A DNA stretch of 41,350 bases from Candidatus Acidiferrales bacterium (GTDB lineage Bacteria; Acidobacteriota; Terriglobia; Acidiferrales; UBA7541): assembly GCA_031296075.1 (NCBI GenBank), contig JARLGK010000224.1:1-41350 (forward strand), in the 5' to 3' direction. The stretch's first letter is position 1, and the number at the start of each line of letters is the position of its first letter. The notes beneath the pieces were generated by a model. It worked only from the letters and a program-made list of their open reading frames with translations, was not told where the DNA came from and searched no databases. The position numbers were made by a program, and so were the translations under genes. Shown here one piece after another: positions 23,118-31,217 of this stretch.

Positions 23118-25907
23118 ATGGGTCTGAAGAAAATCGTCATCCGGGGCGCCCGGCAGCACAACCTCAAGAACATCAGCCTGGAAATCCCGCGCAACACCCT
23201 GACGGTCATCACCGGGCTGTCCGGCTCCGGCAAATCCTCGCTCGCATTCGACACGCTCTATGCCGAGGGCCAGCGCCGCTACGTCGAATCGCTTTCGGCC
23301 TACGCGCGGCAGTTCCTCGATCAGATGGAGCGCCCCGATGTCGATTCCGTCGAGGGGCTCTCGCCTTCGATCGCCATCGAGCAGAAGACCACCACGCGTT
23401 CGCCGCGCTCGACCGTCGGCACGATCACGGAAATCTACGATTACCTGCGCGTGGTTTATAGCGCCATCGGCACGCCGCACTGCCCAAAATGCGGCAAAGC
23501 CATCGCGCGGCAGTCCACCGAACAGATCGTGCAGGCCGTGACGGCGCTCAAGCCCGAAGATCGCATCATGGTCCTCGCGCCGGTTGTTCGCGGGCGCAAG
23601 GGCGAGTACCGAAAAGAGCTCGAAAAATACGCGAAGGAAGGCTACGTCCGTGCGCGCGTGGATGGCGACCTCGTGAATATCGACGAGCCGGTTGCGCTCG
23701 ACCGCCGGAAGAACCACACCATCGAAATCGTCGTGGACCGGCTGCTGTTGAAAGGTGGCATCGCGCAGCGCCTCGAGCAATCCATCGAAACCGCGCTGAA
23801 GCTCACCGGAGGCCTCGTCACCATCGCCGTGGTCGGCGGCGAGGAGCACGTCTATTCCGAGAAGCTCGCTTGCCCGGATTGCGGCATCTCCGTCCCGCAG
23901 CTCGAGCCGCGCTCGTTCAGCTTCAACTCGCCCTACGGTGCGTGCACCGAATGCCACGGGCTCGGGTCGAAATACGACTTCGACCCCGCGAAGGTGATCG
24001 TGGATTGGACCAAGCCGCTCTTCGAGGGCGGACTCGGTCCGGGCTCCGGATCGGGTTCGCTGCAGCGCACGCTGCGCATCGCGGCGGCGGCCCACGGCTT
24101 CGATCTCGATGCGCCGTTCGATAAGCTGCCGCGCAAGGTGCAGAACCTGATCTTGCAGGGCAATCCTTCCGATGGGGCTTCAAACAAGGGCCTGAATTTT
24201 CAGGGAGTCTTTGGCCATCTCGAAAGCAGCCTCGGCGACTCGAATTCCGATAATTACCGGGAATGGCTCACGCAATACATGTCTCCCGCGCCCTGCGCCG
24301 CGTGCGGGGAGCAGCGCCTGCGGCCTGAAAGCCTCGCGGTGAAAATCGCCGGGCTTTCGATTGCCGATTTCACAGCGCTCGCGCTCACCGACGCCCGCCC
24401 CGCCGTGGACAAAATTCGCGGCAAGCTCACGCTGCGCCAGCGGAAAATTGCCGGACGCCCGCTCACGGAGATTGCCGAGCGGATTGAGTTCCTGCTGAAC
24501 GTCGGCCTGGGCTATCTGACTCTGGCGCGTTCGGCGGCTACACTTTCCGGTGGCGAAGCGCAGCGGATTCGCTTGGCCACGCAGATTGGCTCGCGCCTGC
24601 GCGGCGTGCTTTACGTCCTCGACGAGCCCTCGATCGGCCTGCACGCCCGCGACAACGGACGCCTGCTCTCCACGCTTGAAACCTTGCGCGATCTGGGCAA
24701 CACGGTCCTGGTCGTCGAACACGACGAGGAAACGATTCGCCGCGCCAATTACGTGGTGGACCTCGGCCCCGGCGCGGGAAAAACCGGCGGGTATTTGGTC
24801 GCATGCGGCGCGCCCGAGGAGATCGCCGCGAATCCGGCCTCGCTCACCGGGCAATACCTCTCCGGGCTGATGAAAATTCCCGTGCCCACCGAGCGCCGCA
24901 GCCCCAACGGCAAATCGCTCGCCATTCTCGGAGCACATGGAAACAACCTAAAGAATATTGATGTAACGATTCCACTCGGACTTTTGTCGGTGGTCACGGG
25001 CGTTTCCGGCTCCGGAAAATCCACGCTCGTGAACGACATTCTGTATCGCGCGCTCGCCGCGAAACTCTATCGCTCGATGGAGAAGCCTGCGGCGCATCGC
25101 GCCCTCGCCGGCGCCGAGCACATTGATAAGGTCGTCCAAATCGATCAGGCACCGATTGGGCGCACGCCGCGCTCCAATCCCGCCACTTATACGGGCGTGT
25201 TCGCGCCCATCCGCGAGTTATACGCCATGCTGCCGGAATCGCGCGAGCGCGGCTACAAACCCGGCCGGTTCAGCTTCAACGTGAAGGGCGGCCGCTGCGA
25301 GGCGTGCCAGGGCGATGGCCAGCGGCGCATCGAAATGAATTTTCTGCCCGATGTTTACGTCACGTGCGACGTTTGCCGCGGCAAGCGCTACAACGCGGAG
25401 ACGCTGGCGGTGCGCTATAAAGGCTGCTCGATTTCCGACCTGCTCGATCTGCCGATTGAGGAAGCGCTCAAGGTGCTCGAAAATATTCCCGCCATCCTGC
25501 AGAAGCTGCAGACGCTCGTGGACGTCGGCCTCGGCTACGTCCAGCTTGGCCAGTCGGCGACCACGCTATCCGGCGGAGAGGCGCAGCGCACGAAACTCGC
25601 GCGCGAGCTTTCGCGCCGGCAGACCGGCCGTACGCTGTACATCCTCGACGAGCCCACGACCGGCCTGCACTTCGATGACGTGAAAAAGCTGCTCGACGTC
25701 CTCAATCGCCTGGTCACGCTCGGCAATACCGTGCTGATCATCGAGCACAATCTCGACGTCATCAAGCAGGCGGACTGGATCATTGACCTCGGTCCCGAAG
25801 GCGGCGAGGCCGGCGGGCGCGTGGTCGCGCAGGGCACGCCCGAGCAGGTCGCGCGCAACAAGAAATCCTACACCGGCCAGATTCTCGCCCGCGCGCTCCG
25901 GAATTGA
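23118..25907 (+). CDS. uvrA: Excinuclease ABC subunit A
   Basis: 929 residues, normal for UvrA, the damage-recognition ATPase of nucleotide excision repair that loads UvrB. Both ABC ATPase modules are complete: first Walker [17 protein letters not shown] (about 34-50), a first zinc module with CPDCG and CTECHG (about 253-282), signature [12 protein letters not shown] with Walker [11 protein letters not shown]; second Walker [17 protein letters not shown] (about 630), second zinc module CEACQGDG and [10 protein letters not shown], signature [12 protein letters not shown] and [10 protein letters not shown]. The UvrB-binding region around 130-240 is present. Preceded by a likely promoter and followed 15 bases later by the CPBP protease gene, so the two may be co-transcribed. 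Confidence 0.97.
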   Translation: MGLKKIVIRGARQHNLKNISLEIPRNTLTVITGLSGSGKSSLAFDTLYAEGQRRYVESLSAYARQFLDQMERPDVDSVEGLSPSIAIEQKTTTRSPRSTVGTITEIYDYLRVVYSAIGTPHCPKCGKAIARQSTEQIVQAVTALKPEDRIMVLAPVVRGRKGEYRKELEKYAKEGYVRARVDGDLVNIDEPVALDRRKNHTIEIVVDRLLLKGGIAQRLEQSIETALKLTGGLVTIAVVGGEEHVYSEKLACPDCGISVPQLEPRSFSFNSPYGACTECHGLGSKYDFDPAKVIVDWTKPLFEGGLGPGSGSGSLQRTLRIAAAAHGFDLDAPFDKLPRKVQNLILQGNPSDGASNKGLNFQGVFGHLESSLGDSNSDNYREWLTQYMSPAPCAACGEQRLRPESLAVKIAGLSIADFTALALTDARPAVDKIRGKLTLRQRKIAGRPLTEIAERIEFLLNVGLGYLTLARSAATLSGGEAQRIRLATQIGSRLRGVLYVLDEPSIGLHARDNGRLLSTLETLRDLGNTVLVVEHDEETIRRANYVVDLGPGAGKTGGYLVACGAPEEIAANPASLTGQYLSGLMKIPVPTERRSPNGKSLAILGAHGNNLKNIDVTIPLGLLSVVTGVSGSGKSTLVNDILYRALAAKLYRSMEKPAAHRALAGAEHIDKVVQIDQAPIGRTPRSNPATYTGVFAPIRELYAMLPESRERGYKPGRFSFNVKGGRCEACQGDGQRRIEMNFLPDVYVTCDVCRGKRYNAETLAVRYKGCSISDLLDLPIEEALKVLENIPAILQKLQTLVDVGLGYVQLGQSATTLSGGEAQRTKLARELSRRQTGRTLYILDEPTTGLHFDDVKKLLDVLNRLVTLGNTVLIIEHNLDVIKQADWIIDLGPEGGEAGGRVVAQGTPEQVARNKKSYTGQILARALRN

Positions 25908-25922
25908 CGGCCGCCAACGACG

Positions 25923-26786
25923 ATGAGCCTCTTCGACGAAAACTCGCTTCCTCCGGAGCCGCCGGAAGCTGCCGGACCAGAGCCGATTGCACCGCAACCC
26001 GCCGCCGCGGCCATGCGCGATCTTGCTCAAGATCTCCGCGCGCCCTGGGGTTGGCTCGATCTGCTGCTGCTGGCCGTGTTCGCGCTGGCTGCAAGCGTTC
26101 TCCTGAGCCTCTTGCTCGGCCGGGCATTTGGCGCGTTCGGCGTGAAGCTCGCCCAACTTCGCGCGTCCCCGAGTAAGACCGGCCTTTTCACCATCCTGCA
26201 TCAAGTGCTTCTATTTCTTGTTTTGCTCGGTTACCTGGCCGCGCAAATTCGCGTGACCTTCAGAGCGCCCTTCTGGCGCACGATCGGCTGGCGTGCGCTG
26301 GATCCGGGTCGGGCGCCCCGCGCCCTGCGGTATATCGCCTTCATCGCGGGCGGGTTCTTGCTTGCGGCGAGCATTCAGATTGCGTCGGTGGCGTTCGGCA
26401 ACAGGGCCAAGGTGCCGATGCAGACGCTGTTCCAGGATCGCCGCACCGCGCTGCTGCTGATAATGACGGCCGTGTTTTTCGCGCCGGTGATTGAGGAAAC
26501 TATTTTTCGCGGCTACATTTACCCAGTCGTCGCGCGCCGTTTCGGCGTGGTTGCGGGCGTCATCGGCACCGGAGTTATTTTCGGGCTGCTTCACGCGCCG
26601 CAGTTGTGGGGCGGCTGGGTGCAGATCGCGCTGCTCGTCGTAGTCGGCATCGTCCTCACCTCTGCGCGTGCCGCGACGCGCACCGTCCTCGCCAGTTATC
26701 TCTTCCACGTAAGCTACAACTTCTTCACTTCGTTCGCGTTCCTGCTGGGATCTCACTGGCTACGCCTCATTCCGCCAGGCCATTAG
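25923..26786 (+). CDS. CPBP family intramembrane glutamic protease (CAAX protease-like)
   Basis: 287 residues with a Pro/Ala-rich cytoplasmic N-terminus and about seven to eight membrane segments (first near 42-65, DLLLLAVFALAASVLLSLLL). The CPBP/Abi motifs are visible: motif 1 EETIFRG (about residue 190) with the paired Glu, motif 2 GVIFGLLHAPQLWG with a His, and motif 3 FHVSYNF with His and Asn. The family includes Rce1-type proteases and proteins linked to bacteriocin immunity. Substrate unknown. It starts 15 bases after uvrA without a clear ribosome site, which suggests coupling to the uvrA transcript, although the roles do not look related. Confidence 0.9.
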   Translation: MSLFDENSLPPEPPEAAGPEPIAPQPAAAAMRDLAQDLRAPWGWLDLLLLAVFALAASVLLSLLLGRAFGAFGVKLAQLRASPSKTGLFTILHQVLLFLVLLGYLAAQIRVTFRAPFWRTIGWRALDPGRAPRALRYIAFIAGGFLLAASIQIASVAFGNRAKVPMQTLFQDRRTALLLIMTAVFFAPVIEETIFRGYIYPVVARRFGVVAGVIGTGVIFGLLHAPQLWGGWVQIALLVVVGIVLTSARAATRTVLASYLFHVSYNFFTSFAFLLGSHWLRLIPPGH

Positions 26787-26788
26787 GC

Positions 26789-26816
26789 CTTAACCCCTCG
26801 CGGAATCGGTTAGAAT
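26789..26816 (+). promoter_or_regulatory. Possible mtnA promoter
   Basis: CTTAAC (26789-26794) and TAGAAT (26811-26816) are spaced 16 bases apart, directly after the CPBP protease stop. The leader would be about 60 bases. I see no SAM riboswitch consensus in it. Confidence 0.35.
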
Positions 26817-26883
26817 GAGTCGTCGATAAGGCGCGCGAGAAGACTGCTGTGTCTGCGGCGCACGGCGGGAACGGAGAAGATCG

Positions 26884-27957
26884 TTGCGAAGCGTTGAACC
26901 GATCCGATGGACGCCCGAGGGCGTGGTCATGCTCGACCAGCGGCGACTGCCCGGCGAAGTGATCTACCACTCTTACGCCGACTACCGGGACGTGGCCAAG
27001 GCCATCAAGGATATGGTCATCCGAGGCGCGCCCGCGATCGGCGTCGCGGCGGCCATGGGCGTCGCTCTCGGCGTCGAACGCTCCAAGGCCAAGACGCTCG
27101 AGGAACTGCGCGTCGAGTTCGCGACGATCTGCGATACGCTCGGGCGCACCCGCCCGACGGCCGTCGATCTTTTCTGGGCCATCGATCGGTTCAAGCGCCG
27201 GTTCGCGGAACTCGCGCTGGCAGCCGCGGATCAAGGCGCCGCGGGTCTGGCTGGCATCCGGACCTCGCTCGTCGAGGAAGCGCAAAAACTCCATCAGGAA
27301 CGCCGCGACGCCGACGTGCGCATCGGCCGGTTCGGCGCCGAGTTGATGCCAAAAAGCGGCCGCGTGATGACCCAGTGCAACGCCGGCGCGCTGGCTACTG
27401 GCGGAATTGGCACGGCGCTCGGCGTGATTCGCATGGCCGTCGAGGGCGGCTACCGCATCGAAGTCCTGGTTCCCGAGACGCGGCCTTACCTGCAGGGCGC
27501 GCGGTTGACCGCATGGGAACTTCATCAGGACCACATTCCCCTGACGCTTATCACCGACAACATGGTCGGACACTTTTTGAAGACAGGGGGCGTCGGGGCG
27601 GTCGTTGTCGGCGCCGACCGAATCGCGAGCAATGGCGACACGGCCAATAAAATCGGCACGTATGGAATCGCCGTTCTCGCGCGGGAGAACAAAGTCCCCT
27701 TCTACGTGGCAGCGCCGATTTCGACGCTCGACCTTTCCATTGCCTCAGGAGACCAGATTCCCATCGAAGAACGTTCGCAGGAAGAGGTCACGCATCTCGC
27801 CGGCGTGCGCATTTCGCCCGACGTCCGCGCCGCGCATCCCGCCTTCGACGTCACGCCCGCGCGGTTCATCGACGCTATCATCACCGAACGCGGCGTCGCC
27901 CGCGCGCCATTTGAAACATCGCTTGCGGCATTAGCAGGGGCGAGGGACGAGGGTTGA
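26884..27957 (+). CDS. mtnA: S-methyl-5-thioribose-1-phosphate isomerase
   Basis: 357 residues from TTG 26884, which has GGAGA six bases upstream and gives the canonical start MRSVEPIRW. It converts methylthioribose-1-phosphate to methylthioribulose-1-phosphate in methionine salvage. Family motifs: [14 protein letters not shown] (about residue 50), [20 protein letters not shown] with the catalytic Cys (about 162), [19 protein letters not shown] with the catalytic Asp (about 243), and [12 protein letters not shown]. The last residues, AGARDEG, are encoded by the first units of a GAGGGRY repeat array, so the natural C-terminus has probably been altered. No other methionine-salvage gene is nearby. 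An eIF2B-like or ribose-1,5-bisphosphate isomerase role is less likely given the motifs. Confidence 0.94.
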   Translation: MRSVEPIRWTPEGVVMLDQRRLPGEVIYHSYADYRDVAKAIKDMVIRGAPAIGVAAAMGVALGVERSKAKTLEELRVEFATICDTLGRTRPTAVDLFWAIDRFKRRFAELALAAADQGAAGLAGIRTSLVEEAQKLHQERRDADVRIGRFGAELMPKSGRVMTQCNAGALATGGIGTALGVIRMAVEGGYRIEVLVPETRPYLQGARLTAWELHQDHIPLTLITDNMVGHFLKTGGVGAVVVGADRIASNGDTANKIGTYGIAVLARENKVPFYVAAPISTLDLSIASGDQIPIEERSQEEVTHLAGVRISPDVRAAHPAFDVTPARFIDAIITERGVARAPFETSLAALAGARDEG

Positions 27958-27966
27958 GGGACGAGA
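27937..27966 (+). repeat. Left arm of an inverted heptanucleotide repeat array
   Basis: Tandem seven-base units of consensus GAGGGRY (GAGGGAC, GAGGGTT, GAGGGAC, GAGAAAT). The array covers the mtnA stop codon and supplies the ribosome site of the next gene. It is matched at 23 of 30 positions by the reverse complement of 28364-28395. Confidence 0.8.
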
Positions 27967-27967
27967 A

Positions 27968-28342
27968 ATGCCTGGCGACATCAAAAGTTATCGTGATCTG
28001 CTCGTCTGGCAAAGATCGATGGACCTTGTCGTGGTCAGTTATGAAGTTGCAAAGCTACTGCCCCATCATGAGAACTTTGGCTTGATTTCGCAGATTCGGC
28101 GGGCAGCCGTCTCGATACCGGCAAACATTGCGGAAGGACATGGCCGGAGACACCGGGGAGATTATCTGCACCAGCTGTCGATAGCACGGGGCTCTTTGCT
28201 CGAACTCGAAACACATCTTCTAATTTCGGTGCGTCTCGGCTATCTGCAATCCAAAGACATTCAACCCAGTCTTGGGCTAGCAGACGAAGTCGGAAGGATG
28301 ATTTCTGGCTTATTCCAAAGACTTCGGAGCAAGACAGACTAA
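27968..28342 (+). CDS. Four-helix-bundle protein (23S rRNA intervening-sequence protein family)
   Basis: 124 residues. The family pattern is clear: the start KSYRDLLVWQRSMDLVVVSYEV, then ISQIRRAAVSIPANIAEGHGRR (the most conserved helix), then a YLHQLSIARGSLLELETHLLIS helix and a final amphipathic helix. Such proteins are about 115-130 residues, form pentameric four-helix bundles, and are related to proteins encoded inside 23S rRNA intervening sequences and to the Avd accessory protein of diversity-generating retroelements. Their job is not established. No reverse transcriptase or rRNA is present here. The ribosome site (GAGG) comes from the flanking repeat. The gene sits between inverted repeat arrays, which suggests it arrived as a small cassette between mtnA and the permease genes. 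Confidence 0.92.
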   Translation: MPGDIKSYRDLLVWQRSMDLVVVSYEVAKLLPHHENFGLISQIRRAAVSIPANIAEGHGRRHRGDYLHQLSIARGSLLELETHLLISVRLGYLQSKDIQPSLGLADEVGRMISGLFQRLRSKTD

Positions 28343-28363
28343 CGGCCGCTAGGCGACGGGTTT

Positions 28364-28395
28364 CCCTCACCCCTCATCCCCCGCCCCTCACCCCT
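28364..28395 (-). repeat. Right arm of the inverted heptanucleotide repeat array
   Basis: On the minus strand the units are GAGGGGC, GGGGGAT, GAGGGGT and GAGGGAA, again GAGGGRY-like. It abuts the stop codon of the converging permease gene and lies 21 bases after the four-helix-bundle stop codon. Confidence 0.8.
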
Positions 28396-29668
28396 ATTCG
28401 TAGCGAAGCGCCTCAACCGGATTCAGCCGCGCGGCCTTCCACGCCGGATACACCCCGAAGAAGACGCCGATCAGGCTCGCTACGGTCACTCCGATGACCA
28501 CCAGGGAGATCGAAATCGAGGCAGGAAACGACGAAAAAGCCAACCGGATGGCAAGAACGATGGCGCAGCCAAACAGGACGCCCACCGTCCCTCCAAGCCC
28601 CGCGAGCGTCACAGCCTCCAGCAGAAACTGCGTGAGGATATTGGACTGGCGCGCGCCAATGGCCTTGCGTACGCCGATTTCGCGCGTACGTTCCGTCACG
28701 CTCACGAGCATGATGTTCATCACTCCGATGCCTCCCACCAGCAGCGCCACGGAGCCCACGGCAAGCATCACGATGAAAATTCCGCTCGAAATTTGATTCC
28801 ACAGCTCGAGAAAAGTGTCCGTCGTCAACACCGCAAAATCGTCGTCTTTCCTGGACGGCAGCTTCCGCACCCTGCGCATGTACTCGCGTATCTCGTCCAC
28901 AACCAGCGGAAGATTTTCCGTGGTATCCGCCTTGGCCAGAAAAATCACGTTCTTGAACTCCGGATGCAGCTTGCGTATCACCGAGAAAGGAACAAGCGCT
29001 TTGTTGTCCTCGGGATTTTCGCCGTTTCCAAGCGCTTGCTTCTGCTCCTCCAGTACGCCGACCACCGTGAAATCGTGGCCCTCCAGCAGCACTTCCTGTC
29101 CCACCGGATCCTCGCCATTGGGGAAAAGAGTGTCCGCGGTGATGTGCCCCAGCACGGTGACAGAAGAGTGATGATCCTCGTCCGTCTCGTTGAAGAAACG
29201 GCCGCGCGCCATCCCGAAATCGCTGATCTTCGAAATATCGGGGCCATCGCCTTCGAGAATTACGTTCTTCGCGCGAAGATTGCCGCGCCGCACCTCGCTC
29301 GCTCCCGCTCCGATGGCGTAATTCTCAATCTGCGCCGCGGGCGCGGCAGCCACCACGTGCGGCAAATCCCTCAGGCCATCGACCCATTCCGGCTGTAGAT
29401 CCTTGCGTTGAAGCACCTCGGCCGAAAGGCGCCCGAGCGTCGCCCACGAAAATTTGGAAACGATCACCGTGCTCGAACCCAGCTGCTGGATGTTGCCAAG
29501 CACGTTGGAATTCAGCCCGTTGATCACCGCGCCGATCACGATGATCGTGGTCACGCCGATCATGATGCCTAGAACGGTGAGAAACGATCGCAGCGGGTTG
29601 CGTAGCAACACGTCGAACGCCAGCCCGATCGCTTCCTTTACTTCGCTGAACTTTCCCGCCCTCGCCAT
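28394..29668 (-). CDS. ABC transporter permease, MacB type (second of pair)
   Basis: 424 residues; GAGG lies eight bases before the ATG. Topology is one N-terminal membrane helix (about 24-50, PLRSFLTVLGIMIGVTTIIV), a large periplasmic MacB_PCD domain (about 55-290), then three helices forming the FtsX domain (about 300-415), with the conserved LVGGIGVMNIMLVSVTERTREIGVRKAIGA. MacB-type proteins transmit ATP hydrolysis mechanically across the membrane for efflux or lipoprotein-related work. No ATPase domain is attached and none is encoded nearby, nor is a membrane-fusion protein, so partners must lie elsewhere. It lies 19 bases after the upstream permease. The stop codon is at the edge of the repeat array. 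Confidence 0.92.
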   Translation of the reverse strand: MARAGKFSEVKEAIGLAFDVLLRNPLRSFLTVLGIMIGVTTIIVIGAVINGLNSNVLGNIQQLGSSTVIVSKFSWATLGRLSAEVLQRKDLQPEWVDGLRDLPHVVAAAPAAQIENYAIGAGASEVRRGNLRAKNVILEGDGPDISKISDFGMARGRFFNETDEDHHSSVTVLGHITADTLFPNGEDPVGQEVLLEGHDFTVVGVLEEQKQALGNGENPEDNKALVPFSVIRKLHPEFKNVIFLAKADTTENLPLVVDEIREYMRRVRKLPSRKDDDFAVLTTDTFLELWNQISSGIFIVMLAVGSVALLVGGIGVMNIMLVSVTERTREIGVRKAIGARQSNILTQFLLEAVTLAGLGGTVGVLFGCAIVLAIRLAFSSFPASISISLVVIGVTVASLIGVFFGVYPAWKAARLNPVEALRYE

Positions 29669-29687
29669 CGCGCTTGCCTCGTTTCGG

Positions 29688-30944
29688 CTATTCCGACCTC
29701 AAAGCCACAACCGGATCGAGCCGCGCCGCTTTCGTCGCCGGATACACGCCGAAAAACAGCCCCACGCTCGTGGCCACGATCAGCCCCATCAGCACCGACC
29801 AAATCTGCACGGAGCTGGGCAGCGCGGTCGTCAGGCTCACGATCTTCGCCAGCAGAATGCCCAAAATCACGCCGCACACCCCGCCGACCGCCGCAATCGT
29901 GGACGATTCAATCAGGAATTGAGTCCGGATATCGCTCTGCCGCGCGCCGAGCGACTTCCGCAGGCCGATCTCCCGGGTCCGTTCCGTCACCGAGACGAGC
30001 ATGATATTCATGATCACGATCCCGCCCACGATCAGCGAAATCGACGCGATCCCGATCGTCACTCCGAAAAATGTGCCGCTAATGCTGCTCCAAATCGAAA
30101 GGAACGACGCGTTCGTCTCCATCGCGAAATCGTCCGGGTCCGCGTACTTCAAATGACGGCGCCCGCGCAAAATCATCCGTACCTCGTCCATGGTCGGATC
30201 GAGCGCCGTCGTGCCGGCCGCCTTCACCCACAAGCGGACGGAATCGTCCCTTGCGTACATTGCCTGGTAGGTGCTCAGCGGCATGATCACCCAGTTGTCC
30301 TGCGACTGCCCCATCACCGATCCCCGCTTGGTCGCCACGCCGATGATTTCGCAGGTGCCCGTGTCCACGCGGATTTGCTTGCCCAGCGGATTCGACCCGG
30401 GCAGCAGCTTATCGGCGATGTCGAATCCCACCACGCACACGGGCGCGGCGCGTTCGTCGTCCACCTGCGTGAAGTAGCGCCCGTAGGCAAGTTCGCGGCT
30501 CATCACTTCCGGCATCTCGTGCGTGAAGCCCAGAATCGCCGAATCGGAGAGATAGTTGGTGCCGTACTTCACCTGCCCGCCCTTTTGCAGGTTGGCCGCG
30601 ACGGCCGTGCAGTTGCGGCAGTCGTCGCGCAGGGCCTCGTAGTCGTCGTAATGGAATTTCCGGCGTTTCTGGGCGTCGGCCCACTGGTCCACGCTGGTGA
30701 TGATCGAGGGCGAGCGATTGATCAGGAAGACGTCCGCGCCGAGGCCCACAACCTTGTCCGCCACGTATTGATTCAACCCGCTCACCAGGCTCACCACCGC
30801 GATCACGGACATCACGCCGATCACCACGCCTAGCAGCGTCAGCACGCTGCGCATCTTGTGCATCCAGAGGTTCGACGTAGCGATGCGCACGGCCTCCCCC
30901 ATCGACATGGAGGCTTTGTTGGACAGGGGGGTTCTGACAGCCAT
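29688..30944 (-). CDS. ABC transporter permease, MacB type (first of pair)
   Basis: 418 residues; AAGGA lies five bases before the ATG. It has the same architecture as its downstream neighbour: helix at about 35-60 (SVLTLLGVVIGVMSVIAVVS), periplasmic MacB_PCD domain, and C-terminal FtsX domain with IVGGIVIMNIMLVSVTERTR and EIGLRKSLGARQSDIRTQFL. The two proteins are clearly paralogous and may form a heterodimer. The periplasmic domain includes a Cys pair, DCRNC at about residue 110, and CVVG and CEIIG further on, which could form disulfides. Expressed from a promoter with a perfect TATAAT about 40 bases upstream. No ATPase gene lies in the unit. Confidence 0.92.
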   Translation of the reverse strand: MAVRTPLSNKASMSMGEAVRIATSNLWMHKMRSVLTLLGVVIGVMSVIAVVSLVSGLNQYVADKVVGLGADVFLINRSPSIITSVDQWADAQKRRKFHYDDYEALRDDCRNCTAVAANLQKGGQVKYGTNYLSDSAILGFTHEMPEVMSRELAYGRYFTQVDDERAAPVCVVGFDIADKLLPGSNPLGKQIRVDTGTCEIIGVATKRGSVMGQSQDNWVIMPLSTYQAMYARDDSVRLWVKAAGTTALDPTMDEVRMILRGRRHLKYADPDDFAMETNASFLSIWSSISGTFFGVTIGIASISLIVGGIVIMNIMLVSVTERTREIGLRKSLGARQSDIRTQFLIESSTIAAVGGVCGVILGILLAKIVSLTTALPSSVQIWSVLMGLIVATSVGLFFGVYPATKAARLDPVVALRSE

Positions 30945-30985
30945 AAGTGTCCTTCGGGACGCACTACGCAGTCGGGTGCTCGCCT

Positions 30986-30991
30986 ATTATA
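30986..30991 (-). promoter_or_regulatory. -10 box of the permease operon
   Basis: On the minus strand a perfect TATAAT lies 41 bases before the first permease ATG. The matching -35 is poor (CAACTT at 17 bases), so the promoter may need an activator. Confidence 0.5.
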
Positions 30992-31162
30992 CGCGCCGAG
31001 GATGCCCGAAGTTGCACCTTGGGAGGGTTGGAAGCAGCGGCCTTGACGCCACGCGGCAGCCTGAGCTTTGGTGCTGCCCGGCGTGAGCCGAAAGAATCGG
31101 CGATCCGTTCCGCTGCCTCATGCGGTTCCGGGAGCCGCGGCTACGCTCGTCCATCGTGCGGC

Positions 31163-31192
31163 AAAAAAACGGGCCTCGCAGCACGAAGCCCG
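31163..31192 (-). terminator. Intrinsic terminator of the TonB-dependent receptor gene
   Basis: On the minus strand CGGGCTTCG (31192-31184), loop TGCTG, and CGAGGCCCG (31178-31170) form a nine-pair stem with one G-T pair, followed by seven T. It lies 26 bases after the receptor stop codon. Confidence 0.88.
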
Positions 31193-31217
31193 CCTGTCCA
31201 GCTGTTCTCTTGTGCGA

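Noticed and set aside
26817-26883. SAM riboswitch in the mtnA leader
   Set aside because: The leader is only about 60 bases and lacks the conserved SAM-I core.
27968-28342. Avd protein of a diversity-generating retroelement
   Set aside because: No reverse transcriptase, template repeat or variable-repeat target gene lies nearby; the broader four-helix-bundle family is the safer call.
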